Shown: positions 1 to 8,302, counted from the stretch's first letter. The stretch is DNA of 64,000 bases from Streptomyces longispororuber (GCF_014656095.1 NZ_BNBT01000015.1:1-64000); one strand, 5' to 3'. The notes: generated from the letters alone by a model not told the origin. Translations and numbers: made by a program.

Positions 1-21
1 GCTCATGTCCCGCACCGCGGG

Positions 22-1473
22 CTATCTGCCCCCGCGGGGGCGGCGCCGGATGCCCAGGCGGGAGCGGGTGGGCTGCTCGGGGACGCGCGCGGACACCTCG
101 GCGGACGCGGGGGCCGGCCCCGGGGCCGGGGCCCGCCCGGGCCCCTCGGCGGTGTCCTGCCCTGTGTCGGGCCGGGACTCAGGGGCCTGCGGGTGACCGT
201 GGGCGGGCTCGTGACCGGGGAGGTCGTAGGCCGCCGCGTCGGCGGCGGGCCTGCCTGGGGTGTCGGGGTGCTGTGTGCTGGGGGGGCCGGTACCGGTGCC
301 TGTGCCGGTGTCGGTGCCTGTGCCGTAGGCGTCGGGGGTGTGGAGGGCCGGGCGGGTGCCGCCGGGGGTGTGGAGGGCTGGGCGGGTACCGGCGCCGCCG
401 TACGCCTCCAGCCCTGGCCGTGTGCCGTCGCCGCCGCCGTACGGACCCGGCCCGGCACCATCACCGCCGTACGCCTCCGGCCCCGGCCGTGCGCCCTCGC
501 CGCCGCCGTACCCGTCCGGCCGCGCACCGGCGGCCCCGTACGCGCCGCCGCCCCGGCCGAACGCGTCCACGTCCGTACCGGTCACGTCCGTACCGGTCAC
601 GTCCGCGCCCGTACCGCTCACGCCCCCATCCGTTGCGCGCACGTCCGTGTCCGCGCCGACGGCGCCCACGTCCACGCCGAGCGCGTCCGGGGCCGCGCCG
701 AACATGTCCCCGTCCACGTCGGCGCCGAAGACGCCCCCGTCCGCACCCACGGCACCGTAGGCGTTCGCGCCCCCGCCGTCGGTGTCCGCGTCCCCGCCGT
801 CCGCGTCGTACGTCCGCCCGTACGCCCTCGCGTGCGCGCCCGCGCGGAAGCCGTCCGCAGGCGTCTCGTCCGCGGGGAGCACGACCGGCGGGGTCTCCCC
901 CGCCGCGGCGGGCAGCTCCGGGGTGGCCGCGGGCGGGCCGCCGAAGTCCACCCACCGGGGTGCCCGGGCCCGGTCCAGGCGCTCCATGCGTTCGCGCAGT
1001 TCGCCGCAGCGTGCCGCTGCCCGCTCGTGGTCGTCCCGTACCCACGCCATGTCCAGGCGGATGCGGTCCACCTCCTCGGGCGTCGCCGCCACCGCGAGGG
1101 AACGGGCCAGCTCCTGTTCCCGTTCCTGGGCGAAGCGCTGCTCCTGGAGCATCATGTCGAGCCGGTCGCTGAGGAGCTCCCGGCCCCCGGGGCGGTCGTC
1201 GTGCGCGGCCACGGACGCGGCGTGCAGCGCCCGCGCCCGGCCGGTCTCCGCCTCCGCGACGCCCACGCCCGCGTCGGCCGCGAGGTCGTGGAGCAGCGCC
1301 TGCACCACGTCCCACGGCGGCACCTCGGCGCCGTCCAGGCAGGCCCGCATGCCGTCGGGGTCGCGGGACCAGAACACGCCGCACCACCCCGCGCTCTGGT
1401 CGAGGCGCGCCAGGAGTTCGTTCAAGTACCGTGCGAACTCCCGGACTTGTGCCGGGAGTTGTCCCACTGCCAT
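22..1473 (-). CDS. Hypothetical protein with coiled-coil core and long Gly/Tyr/Asp-rich C-terminal repeats
   Basis: I do not recognise the family. The start is taken at the ATG of MAVGQLPAQ (1473), giving 483 residues; an in-frame start 26 codons upstream is possible but lacks family support. Residues 1-190 look folded: a helical N-terminus with the segment GVFWSRDPDGM, then a charged, probably coiled-coil stretch rich in Glu/Arg (LQEQRFAQEREQ, EEVDRIRLDMAWVRDDHE). Residues from about 215 onward are low-complexity, dominated by Gly, Ala, Asp, Tyr and Pro. They include short tandem motifs such as GTDVTGTDV, YGGGDGTRPG and TRPALHTP, and so are probably disordered. No signal peptide or membrane segment is seen. 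It is transcribed divergently from the efflux gene to its right. Long ORFs on the opposite strand are composition shadows. Confidence 0.6.
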   Translation of the reverse strand: MAVGQLPAQVREFARYLNELLARLDQSAGWCGVFWSRDPDGMRACLDGAEVPPWDVVQALLHDLAADAGVGVAEAETGRARALHAASVAAHDDRPGGRELLSDRLDMMLQEQRFAQEREQELARSLAVAATPEEVDRIRLDMAWVRDDHERAAARCGELRERMERLDRARAPRWVDFGGPPAATPELPAAAGETPPVVLPADETPADGFRAGAHARAYGRTYDADGGDADTDGGGANAYGAVGADGGVFGADVDGDMFGAAPDALGVDVGAVGADTDVRATDGGVSGTGADVTGTDVTGTDVDAFGRGGGAYGAAGARPDGYGGGEGARPGPEAYGGDGAGPGPYGGGDGTRPGLEAYGGAGTRPALHTPGGTRPALHTPDAYGTGTDTGTGTGTGPPSTQHPDTPGRPAADAAAYDLPGHEPAHGHPQAPESRPDTGQDTAEGPGRAPAPGPAPASAEVSARVPEQPTRSRLGIRRRPRGGR

Positions 1474-1580
1474 CGTCGGGCACCGCCCCCTGGGAGACTG
1501 GAGTCTGCCGGTCCGGAAGATAACACCAGATGTGTCACGGGACGGCCGCACACGGTGCTCCCCGGCCCTGGTTAATTACG

Positions 1581-1610
1581 TGGACGTGCGGCGGTAGGCG
1601 TGGCTAGTCT
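1581..1610 (+). promoter_or_regulatory. Putative promoter placing the transcription start at a minigene ATG
   Basis: A -35-like TGGACG (1581-1586), an 18-bp spacer and a -10-like TAGTCT (1605-1610) are followed after 6 bp by ATG at 1617. That spacing is typical of leaderless streptomycete transcripts. It would drive the 9-codon minigene and, downstream, the drug-efflux gene. Assigned by eye only. Confidence 0.4.
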
Positions 1611-1616
1611 GCGCAC

Positions 1617-1646
1617 ATGTCCAGTCCCGAGGCCAGCAGACGCTAG
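1617..1646 (+). CDS. Possible leaderless 9-residue leader peptide upstream of the efflux gene
   Basis: The ATG at 1617 begins a 9-codon ORF, MSSPEASRR, ending in TAG at 1644-1646. It sits 6 bp after a -10-like box, so the mRNA would start at or next to the ATG. About 350 bases of GC-rich, self-complementary leader separate it from the GTG of the Cmx/CmrA-type efflux gene. Short leader peptides that control translation or transcription attenuation are established for several chloramphenicol resistance genes (cat, cmlA). A similar role here is inference. The ORF could be fortuitous. Confidence 0.3.
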   Translation: MSSPEASRR

Positions 1647-1796
1647 CCGCCGGCGCGCTCCGGTGGCCCCCTTCCGAGTCGTTCGATCCGGCCGACGCCG
1701 CGTCGCAGCCCCACGGGGCTCCGCGGCCGCACCGGCCCGGGACCGCCTTCGCGCCGCAGCCACGGACCTTCCCCCTTCCCGCCCCCTCCGCCACAC

Positions 1797-1925
1797 CGTG
1801 GAGCACGCCGTGCCGTGAGTCGCGCTGCGCTGTGCGGTGAGCCGTGCTGTGCCGTGCGGTAAGCCGTGCGGTGCTGTGCCGCACGCCGCGCCGTGAGCCG
1901 CGCTCTGCCGCGCAGCCCGCGCAGC
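1797..1925. repeat. Low-complexity GTGCN/GCCGT-rich stretch in the efflux gene leader
   Basis: Degenerate short repeats of GCCGT, GCGGT and GCTGT fill this stretch, without one strict period. The sequence can fold into several alternative hairpins because GTGCCG and CGGCAC-like words recur. No gene is supported between 1647 and 1996. Confidence 0.5.
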
Positions 1926-1996
1926 CCGCGCGCCCGCACACCCAGCGGTACCGCACCGCGTCCACGCCGTGGCGGACATGGCCCTGGAGTCCCGCT

Positions 1997-3229
1997 GTGC
2001 CTCTGGTTCTCTATCTGCTCGGTCTCGCCGTGTTCGCGCAGGGCACGTCCGAGTTCATGCTGTCCGGCCTGGTGTCGGACATCGCCGCCGACCTGGATGT
2101 GTCGGTCCCGGCCGCCGGGTCGCTGACCTCGGCGTTCGCCGTGGGAATGATCGTCGGGGCGCCGCTGGCGGCGGTGCTCGGCATGCGGTCGCGCCGTCGG
2201 GCGCTGCTCGCGTTCCTGGTGACGTTCCTGCTCGCGCACATGGCGGGCGCCCTCACCACCAGCTACGGCGTGCTGCTCGCCACCCGCGTGGTGAGCGCGC
2301 TCGCCAACGCCGGCTTCCTCGCGGTGGCGCTCGCGACCGCGACGAGCCTGGTCGCGCCGGACGCCAAGGGCCGGGCCACCTCGGTCCTGCTCGGCGGCAC
2401 CACCCTCGCCTGCGTCGCGGGCGTGCCGGGCGGCGCGCTGCTCGGCCAGGTCTGGGGGTGGCGCGCGGCGTTCTGGGCGGTGGCGCTGGTGTCGCTGCCC
2501 GCCGTCGTCGCGGTCGCGCGGTCCGTCCCGGCGGACACCGCCGACCGCGCGCCCGCCGACGCCCGCGCGGAGCTGGGCGCCCTGCGCTCCCCGCGCCTGC
2601 TGGTGACGCTGCTGCTCGGCGCCCTGGTCAACGGCGCCACCTTCTGCGCCTTCACCTACCTCGAACCCCTCGCCACCCACGTCACCGGGGTCTCTCAGGC
2701 CTGGCTGCCCGGGCTGCTGGCGCTGTTCGGCCTCGGCTCGTTCGCCGGGGTCGCGCTCGGCGGGCGCGTCGCCGACCGCCGCCCGGTGCCGCTGCTCGTG
2801 GCCGGGTCCCTGGCGCTGCTCGCGGGCTGGGCGGCCTTCGCGCTGACCGCCCACCACCCGGTGGCGACCGTCGCGTTCACCTTCGCCCTGGGCACGCTGT
2901 CGTTCGCGGTCGGCTCCACGCTGATCGCCCGTGCGCTGTACGCGGCGACAGGGGCGCCCACGCTGGGCGGCGCCTTCGCCACGGCGGCGTTCAACGTGGG
3001 CGCGGCCCTGGGCCCGTGGGCCGGCGGCCGGGCGATCGACGCGGGGCTCGGCTACCGGTCGCCGCTGTGGGTCAGCGCCCTGCTGGTGGCGCTCGCGCTG
3101 CTGACGGCGGGCGCCGCGGCGCTCCGGGCGGGCCGGCGCGGGCCGGGCGTCACACCGGCACCGGAGCGCACATCCGTGCCACCTCGTCCATGGACAGCTC
3201 AAGGGTCACCGCGAGCGCCGCGACCGTGA
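1997..3229 (+). CDS. cmx: Cmx/CmrA family MFS drug efflux transporter
   Basis: A proton-driven 12-helix exporter of the Cmx/CmrA (chloramphenicol efflux) branch of the major facilitator superfamily. The GTG at 1997 is chosen because a GGAG lies 7 bases upstream and the family N-terminus (PLVLYLLGLAVFAQGTSEFM) begins there. The ORF is open further upstream, but that part is low-complexity. The product is about 410 residues, normal for the family. Visible hallmarks are the first-helix motif AQGTSEF, the loop motif GMRSRRR after helix 2, and alternating hydrophobic segments to residue about 380. The hydrophilic tail overlaps the convergent XRE gene by 80 bases. The family usually gives chloramphenicol or florfenicol resistance; the real substrate here is not known. 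The long leader with a minigene suggests inducible expression. Confidence 0.85.
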   Translation: MPLVLYLLGLAVFAQGTSEFMLSGLVSDIAADLDVSVPAAGSLTSAFAVGMIVGAPLAAVLGMRSRRRALLAFLVTFLLAHMAGALTTSYGVLLATRVVSALANAGFLAVALATATSLVAPDAKGRATSVLLGGTTLACVAGVPGGALLGQVWGWRAAFWAVALVSLPAVVAVARSVPADTADRAPADARAELGALRSPRLLVTLLLGALVNGATFCAFTYLEPLATHVTGVSQAWLPGLLALFGLGSFAGVALGGRVADRRPVPLLVAGSLALLAGWAAFALTAHHPVATVAFTFALGTLSFAVGSTLIARALYAATGAPTLGGAFATAAFNVGAALGPWAGGRAIDAGLGYRSPLWVSALLVALALLTAGAAALRAGRRGPGVTPAPERTSVPPRPWTAQGSPRAPRP

Positions 3230-3401
3230 AGAAGGCGGGCGTCGGCGCCCGGCCCGTCTCGATCTTGCGGAGGGTCTCCGCGGAGATCCCGGCGCTCGCG
3301 GCGACCTCCACCATGCTCCGCTCGCCGCGCGCCTCCCGCAGCAGCCGGCCGAGCCGCTCGCCGCGCTCGCGCTCTTCAGGGGTCAGAGGGGTGCGCACCA
3401 T
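3150..3401 (-). CDS. XRE-family helix-turn-helix regulator
   Basis: An 83-residue protein made almost entirely of a Cro/C1-type HTH domain. RLGRLLREARGER forms helix 1, MVEVAASAGISAETLRKIETG is the HTH proper (residues about 30-50), and the C-terminus packs as a helical tail. It is divergent from the methionine aminopeptidase gene, with only 48 bases between the two start codons and a perfect 10-bp palindrome inside. Upstream of its ATG lies TAGGAT with a 6-base gap, which reads as a -10 box of a leaderless transcript, although AGGA could also serve as a ribosome site. It likely represses itself and the neighbour. The 3' end overlaps the convergent efflux gene. Confidence 0.85.
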   Translation of the reverse strand: MVRTPLTPEERERGERLGRLLREARGERSMVEVAASAGISAETLRKIETGRAPTPAFFTVAALAVTLELSMDEVARMCAPVPV

Positions 3402-3429
3402 GGGCCCATCCTACCCGGACCCCATTCAA

Positions 3430-3439
3430 ATACCGGTAT
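3430..3439. promoter_or_regulatory. Perfect palindrome ATACCGGTAT, likely operator of the XRE regulator
   Basis: The 10-bp perfect palindrome lies between the divergent XRE and map genes. It overlaps the -10-like TATAGT (3437-3442) for map, which is 7 bases from the map ATG, and sits about where the -35 of the XRE promoter would be. One bound dimer could therefore control both promoters. The sequence is AT-richer than its surroundings. Confidence 0.5.
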
Positions 3440-3449
3440 AGTAATTGGC

Positions 3450-4217
3450 ATGGTTGAGCTCAAGACGGATTCATCGATCGACGCGATGCGGGAGGCCGGG
3501 CGCGTGGTGGCGCGCGCCCTGGCCGCGGTGCGGGAGGCCGCGGCCGTGGGCGTGCGCCTGCGCGACCTGGACGAGGTGGCGCACCAGGTCCTCAAGGAGG
3601 CGGGCGCGACCTCCCCGTTCCTGCACTACCACCCGGAGTTCGCCCCGGTCCCCTTCCCGGCCACGCTGTGCGCGTCGGTGAACGACGCGATCGTGCACGG
3701 CGTCCCGGGCGACTACCGCCTGCGTGACGGGGACCTGCTCTCCGCCGACTTCGGCGCGGTCCTGGACGGCTGGGCGGGCGACTCCGCGATCAGCTTCACC
3801 GTCGGCACCCCGCGCCCCGAGGACGTACGCCTGATCGAGACCGCCGAGCGCGCCCTGGCGGCGGGCATCGCGGCGGCCGTGGTGGGCAACCGCATCGGGG
3901 ACATCGCGCACGCCATCGGCACGGTCTGCCGGGACGCGGGGTACGGCATCCCCGACGGCTTCGGCGGCCACGGCATCGGCCGCGAGATGCACGAGGACCC
4001 CTCGGTGCCGAACGAGGGCCGCCCGGGCCGCGGCATGCCGCTGCGGCACGGCATGGTGCTCGCCATCGAGCCGATGCTGATCGCCGGGGGCACGGACGGG
4101 TTCCACGCGGCGCCGGACGGCTGGACGCTGCGCACGGACGACGGCAGCCGCGCCGCCCACGCGGAGCACACGGTCGCGATCACGACCGCGGGCCCGCGCG
4201 TCCTGACGGCCCTCTAG
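3450..4217 (+). CDS. map: Type I methionine aminopeptidase
   Basis: Removes the initiator methionine from nascent proteins; a cytosolic dinuclear metalloenzyme. At 255 residues it has the normal type I length. All five metal ligands are visible in order: Asp in LLSADFGAVLDGW, Asp in WAGDSAISF, His in GFGGHGIGREMHED, Glu in VLAIEPM and Glu in EHTVAIT. The ATG at 3450 has no Shine-Dalgarno sequence but lies 7 bases after TATAGT, so a leaderless mRNA is likely. It is paired with a divergent XRE regulator, unlike the map gene in ribosomal-protein operons. This is probably an additional, regulated copy. Confidence 0.93.
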   Translation: MVELKTDSSIDAMREAGRVVARALAAVREAAAVGVRLRDLDEVAHQVLKEAGATSPFLHYHPEFAPVPFPATLCASVNDAIVHGVPGDYRLRDGDLLSADFGAVLDGWAGDSAISFTVGTPRPEDVRLIETAERALAAGIAAAVVGNRIGDIAHAIGTVCRDAGYGIPDGFGGHGIGREMHEDPSVPNEGRPGRGMPLRHGMVLAIEPMLIAGGTDGFHAAPDGWTLRTDDGSRAAHAEHTVAITTAGPRVLTAL

Positions 4218-4273
4218 GTCCCGCCGGTCCTGTCATGAGCCCCTGGCGGCCCCGTGGGCCGCGAAGACGCACG

Positions 4274-4307
4274 GGGCCCGTGCCGCCCGGCTGAGCGGCA
4301 CGGGCCC
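4274..4307. terminator. Strong bidirectional hairpin between convergent map and ggt
   Basis: Thirteen bases, GGGCCCGTGCCGC (4274-4286), pair perfectly with 4295-4307 across an 8-base loop. It lies between two convergent stop codons, as expected for a bidirectional terminator. No U-tract follows, which is common in Streptomyces. Confidence 0.75.
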
Positions 4308-4361
4308 GGCGGACGAACGGCATCCGTCCGAGGTTCTACGTTCCGCGGGCGGGCGTACGGG

Positions 4362-6248
4362 CTACGACGCGGGCCGCACCACCATCGCCGACCCGCCGCC
4401 CCGGCGCTCCTTCTCCGCCGCCGCGAGCCACTTCCCGCCCGGGAGCCGCTGCACGCCGGTGGCGGCCCCGATCTCCGGGTTCTTCTTGAAGGAGTGGCCG
4501 AGCGCCTCCAGGTCGCGCCGCAGCCCGCTGTCCCACAGCCCCGGCTCCACCTCGGTCTGCGCGGCGTTGCGCTGGCTCGCGCGCGGCGCCGCGATGGCGT
4601 CGACCAGCGGCAGGTCGCGGTCGAGGAAGCCGGTCAGGGTCTGCAGCACGGTCGTGATGATGGTCGCGCCGCCGGGCGAGCCGAGCGCGACGACCGGCTT
4701 GCGGTGCTCGTCGAGGACGATCGTCGGCGAGATCGACGAGCGCGGCCGCTTGCCGGGCCCCGGCAGGTTCGGGTCGGGCACGCCGGGCCGGGCGGGCGCG
4801 AAGGAGAAGTCCGTCAGCTCGTTGTTGAGCAGGAAGCCGCGCCCGGGCACGGTGATCCCGCTGCCGCCGGTGGACTCGATGGTGAGGGTGTACGCGACGA
4901 CGTTGCCCCACTTGTCGGCCGCCGTCAGGTGCGTGGTGTTCTCGCCCTCGTACGTCGTCGGGGCCGCCTTGCCGCCCTTCCCGCAGGGGACGGGGTCGCG
5001 CGGGTCGCCGGGCGCGACCGGGCTCTTGAGCACCGCGTCGTCCTTGATGAGGCAGGCCCGGGAGTCGGCGAACCGCTGCGAGAGCAGTTCCCGGGTGGGC
5101 ACGTCCGCGAAGGCGGGGTCGCCCACCCAGCGCCCCCGGTCGGCGAACGCGACGCGGCTCGCCTCGATGAAGCGGTGCAGGTAGCGCGCCTGGCTCACGC
5201 GTGACAGGTCACCGCGCTCCAGGATGTTGAGGGCCTCGCCGACGGTCGTGCCGCCGGAGGAGGACGGCGCCATCGAGTAGACGCCGAGGCCTCGGTAGGT
5301 GGTCTTCGTGGGGGCCTGGTGCTTCACCCCGTAGGCGCGCAGGTCCTTCATCGACAGGTCGCCGGGGCGCGCATTACGGCCGGAGTCCGGGTCCACCGGC
5401 GGCTTGTTGACGGTGCGGACGAAGTCCCTGCCGATGTCCCCGCGGTACAGCGCGTCGACGCCCTCGCGCCGCAGCTCGGCGTAGGTGCGGGCCAGGTCGG
5501 GGTTCTTGAACGTGGAGCCGACCACCGGCAGCTCGCCGCCCGGCAGGAACAGCTTCGCCGTGTCCGGGAAGTCCCGGAACCGCTCCTCGTTCGACTCGGT
5601 CTGCGCGCGGAAGGTCTTGTCCACCGTGAAGCCGTCGCGGGCGAGCCGCTCGGCGGGCTTCAGGAGCGTCCCGAGCCGCTTGCTGCCCCACCGGTCGACC
5701 GCGGCCTCCCAGGTGGCGGGCGTGCCCGGCGTGCCGACGCCGAGGCCGCTCGTCTGGGCCTGCGCAAACGGCAGCGGCTTGCCGTCCTCCAGGAACAGGT
5801 CCGCGTCGGCGGTGCGCGGCGCCGTCTCGCGCCCGTCGATCGTGTGCACGGTGCGGGACTTCGCGTCGTAGTACACGAAGTACCCGCCGCCGCCGACGCC
5901 CGCCGAGTACGGCTCGGTGACGCCGAGCGCGGCGGCCGTGGCGACGGCCGCGTCCACGGCGTTGCCGCCCTTGCGCAGCACCTCGATGCCCGCGGCGGAG
6001 GCGTCCGCGTCGACGCTCGCGACCGCTCCCCCGTAGCCAACGGCCTCCGGCACCTTGGGCGGGGTCCGCCCGGCCGCCGTGGCCGCGGCGGCGTCCGCTC
6101 TCGGTCCCGCTTCGGCCCGCGTGACCGATGCGGCCGCCGTGCCCGGTTCCGCTGTGCGCGAAGGCGAAGGGGGCGCGGCCGCACCGACCGTCACCAACAC
6201 CCCGCCGACCGCCAACAGCGTCAGATTGCGTACCACGTCATGCCGCAT
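4362..6248 (-). CDS. ggt: Gamma-glutamyltransferase, exported
   Basis: Cleaves or transfers the gamma-glutamyl group of glutathione and related compounds; an Ntn-hydrolase made as one precursor that cleaves itself. The start is the ATG at 6248, which has GGAGG 5 bases upstream; the GTG two codons earlier abuts the ribosome site. The product is 628 residues with an N-terminal hydrophobic segment (LTLLAVGGVLVTVGAAA), consistent with secretion, followed by an Ala-rich linker. The cleavage and catalytic Thr is Thr438 in ENTTHLTAADKWGN. Substrate-binding motifs include DGRETAP and the PRSSISPTI and GSPGGATI segments of the small subunit. It is convergent with map and stands alone. Confidence 0.95.
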   Translation of the reverse strand: MRHDVVRNLTLLAVGGVLVTVGAAAPPSPSRTAEPGTAAASVTRAEAGPRADAAAATAAGRTPPKVPEAVGYGGAVASVDADASAAGIEVLRKGGNAVDAAVATAAALGVTEPYSAGVGGGGYFVYYDAKSRTVHTIDGRETAPRTADADLFLEDGKPLPFAQAQTSGLGVGTPGTPATWEAAVDRWGSKRLGTLLKPAERLARDGFTVDKTFRAQTESNEERFRDFPDTAKLFLPGGELPVVGSTFKNPDLARTYAELRREGVDALYRGDIGRDFVRTVNKPPVDPDSGRNARPGDLSMKDLRAYGVKHQAPTKTTYRGLGVYSMAPSSSGGTTVGEALNILERGDLSRVSQARYLHRFIEASRVAFADRGRWVGDPAFADVPTRELLSQRFADSRACLIKDDAVLKSPVAPGDPRDPVPCGKGGKAAPTTYEGENTTHLTAADKWGNVVAYTLTIESTGGSGITVPGRGFLLNNELTDFSFAPARPGVPDPNLPGPGKRPRSSISPTIVLDEHRKPVVALGSPGGATIITTVLQTLTGFLDRDLPLVDAIAAPRASQRNAAQTEVEPGLWDSGLRRDLEALGHSFKKNPEIGAATGVQRLPGGKWLAAAEKERRGGGSAMVVRPAS

Positions 6249-6352
6249 GAGCACCTCCAGTCAACGACCGTCCGCGCAGCGTAACTTCAGGCCACCGGAC
6301 CCGCCACGGCACCGGCCGTGGCGGCCTCCTCCGGCCGCCAGCATGCCCGCCC

Positions 6353-6876
6353 ATGACGGAAGACGTACGCCTCATCGCCCTCGGCCCGGGCGCGGCCGCC
6401 GTCGGCGCCGCCCCGGCCCTGTACGTCCGTGCGTACCTGGCGCGGCACAGGCTCGGACGCAAGCGGGCCTTCCTCGGGCTGCCCGAGCACGCCGAGTCGC
6501 TGCTGGTGGTCGACCGCGGCGCCGCGGTCGGGGCCCGGCTCCGGGTCGGCGTTGACGCGTACGCCGGGCAGCAGCGAGTGCATGTGCGCGGCCATGCGCC
6601 GGTGCAGGGCCGGGGGCTCACCGCCGGGCAGGAGGCGCGGCCGGTGTTCCTCTTCTGCGGCCAGCGCGCGATCACCAACCAGGCCGCGACCCGCTGGCCC
6701 GCCACCACCAGCGCCTCGCCCGCAAGCACGGCAACGCCTCCTTCGTGCTGCTCCTGAAGGTGGTGCACTCCCAGGCCCACGGCCCGGACGTGGTGGAGCT
6801 GGTCGAGGACGTGACCCGGGCCGCGCGGGAGCCGATACCGGCGCCGGCCGGGCGTGCCTCCCATCGCGCCAAGTGA
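6353..6876 (+). pseudogene. Frameshifted small membrane-anchored hypothetical protein gene
   Basis: The ATG at 6353 opens a frame with an N-terminal membrane helix (LIALGPGAAAVGAAPALYV) and a soluble part through PVFLFCGQRAITNQAA. It then runs into low-quality sequence. A different frame (codon positions 1 mod 3), ending at TGA 6874-6876, carries a convincing continuation (LARKHGNASFVLLLKVVHSQ... VELVEDVTRAARE). The frame change is around 6680-6700. Joined, the product would be about 174 residues. Either the gene is broken or one base is wrong in the assembly. Function unknown. Confidence 0.5.
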
Positions 6877-7015
6877 GCGCGCGCCCACGTTACGCATGCC
6901 GCGTACGGCGCCACTGTGACGTAGTCGGCGATTTCCGGCCATCGGGCAACCGAAGCGGACCTTCCGCCCTCTCTCCCCGGGCAGGCAGTGAACATCCGCA
7001 CGGAGGTAGTTTCCC

Positions 7016-8212
7016 TTGAGGTCCCGCAGGTCCCTGAGCCCCAGCCGCCGCCCCCTACGCACCCGGCACGCGGCCGTGGCGGGCACCGCGGCCCTGGCGG
7101 CCGCCCTGACCGCCTGCTCCGGCGGCGGCTCCGGTGACGGCGCGGCCAAGGCCGAGAAGCCGAAGATCGCCGTGAACCTCACCGGGCAGCAGGCGAAGGC
7201 GGGCGTCCCGGTCACCGTGAAGCTGACGTCCGCGGACGCCAAGCTGAAGGACGTGACGGTCGCCGACGCCGAGGGCACCCGGCTCGCCGGGAAGATCTCG
7301 GCCGACGGCCGCGGCTGGACCTCGGCGCGCAAGGCCGCGCCCGGCACCAGCTACACCGTGCGCGCCACGACGGACGGGGGCGGCGAGGCCGGCGGGAAGT
7401 TCGCGACGGCGGCGCCCGAGAAGGTCAACAAGGTCACCATCACCCCCGGCCGCAACGTCAAGACCGTCGGTGTCGCCCAGCCCCTGTCGATCGTCTTCGA
7501 CCACCCCGTCGCGAACAAGGCGGAGGTCGAGAAGAACCTCAAGGTCAAGACGTCGAACGACACCGTCGGCTCCTGGGGCTGGATCAAGAACTACGACGGC
7601 AGGGACCGCGTGGACTGGCGCCCCAAGGAGTACTGGAAGTCCGGCACGAAGGTGACCCTGGACGCCCGGCTCAACGGCGTCGACTCCGGGTCCGGCGGCG
7701 GCTGGTTCGTCCGCGACTACGACACGGCGATGACCGTCGGCAGGAACCAGGTGGTCAAGGTCGACCTGGACGCCAAGACCGCGACGCTGACCCGCGACGG
7801 CAGGACCGTCAGGACCCTCCCGATGTCCGCGGGCACGCCCGGCGGCGAGAAGGCCTCCTGGGGCGGCACGTCGGTCCTGATGTCCAAGGAGGGCACGATC
7901 AACATGCGCTCCGAGACCGTCGGCCTCGGCGACAGCTACGACAAGATGGTCGACTACTCGATGCGCCTGACCTGGTCGGGCATGTACGCGCACGCGGCGC
8001 CCTGGAACGCGGCGTACTTCGGCAACACCAACCACAGCTCCGGCTGCGTCGGCATGAGCACCGGCAACGCCGCGTGGCTGTACGGCCAGGCCCAGATCGG
8101 CGACCCGTTCGAGGTCTCCGGCAACGGCTCCAAGGGCACGCCGGACCCGGGCAACGGCTTCGGCGAGTGGAACCTCTCCTGGGCGGACTGGCAGGCCAAG
8201 AGCGCGCTGTGA
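7016..8212 (+). CDS. L,D-transpeptidase lipoprotein with Ig-like domains
   Basis: Forms 3-3 cross-links in peptidoglycan outside the membrane. The start is TTG at 7016, with GGAGG 9 bases upstream; the product is 398 residues. The N-terminus is a twin-arginine-rich signal with the lipobox LTAC, so the mature protein begins at a lipidated Cys about 34. Residues about 50-220 resemble the tandem Ig-like domains of the Ldt(Mt2) type (motifs NVKTVGVAQPLSIVFDHPV, WRPKEYW). The YkuD catalytic domain follows, with His in YAHAAPWN and nucleophile Cys344 in NHSSGCVGMS. It is a single gene. Homologues are several per Streptomyces genome. Confidence 0.93.
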   Translation: MRSRRSLSPSRRPLRTRHAAVAGTAALAAALTACSGGGSGDGAAKAEKPKIAVNLTGQQAKAGVPVTVKLTSADAKLKDVTVADAEGTRLAGKISADGRGWTSARKAAPGTSYTVRATTDGGGEAGGKFATAAPEKVNKVTITPGRNVKTVGVAQPLSIVFDHPVANKAEVEKNLKVKTSNDTVGSWGWIKNYDGRDRVDWRPKEYWKSGTKVTLDARLNGVDSGSGGGWFVRDYDTAMTVGRNQVVKVDLDAKTATLTRDGRTVRTLPMSAGTPGGEKASWGGTSVLMSKEGTINMRSETVGLGDSYDKMVDYSMRLTWSGMYAHAAPWNAAYFGNTNHSSGCVGMSTGNAAWLYGQAQIGDPFEVSGNGSKGTPDPGNGFGEWNLSWADWQAKSAL

Positions 8213-8245
8213 CGGGCCTCTTGCGCTGACAGCGGTGTCAACAAT

Positions 8246-8302
8246 CGTTACCGGGGCGTAACTTACTGAAGGGTTACCCCTGGTAAACATTCGCGGTTAC
8301 CG
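8246..8302. promoter_or_regulatory. Three GTTACC repeats with inverted GTAAC partners
   Basis: GTTACC occurs at 8247, 8273 and 8296, with GTAAC at 8258-8262 and GTAAAC at 8283-8288 as inverted partners. The result is a run of imperfect dyads at roughly 25-bp spacing in the only AT-rich part of the gap before the secreted hydrolase gene. This looks like a multi-site operator. The regulator is unknown. Confidence 0.4.

Noticed and set aside
193-1575. Long plus-strand frames opposite the first hypothetical gene
   Set aside because: Arg/Pro/Val-rich composition without motifs. The minus-strand frame has the folded-looking N-terminus and normal codon bias.
3150-4217. XRE regulator plus map as a toxin-antitoxin module
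   Set aside because: Methionine aminopeptidase is a housekeeping-type enzyme with all ligands intact. The genes are divergent rather than overlapping in one operon.
6238-7347. 369-codon minus-strand frame covering 6238-7347
   Set aside because: It covers the ggt promoter and the start of the L,D-transpeptidase gene, and its sequence is compositional noise.
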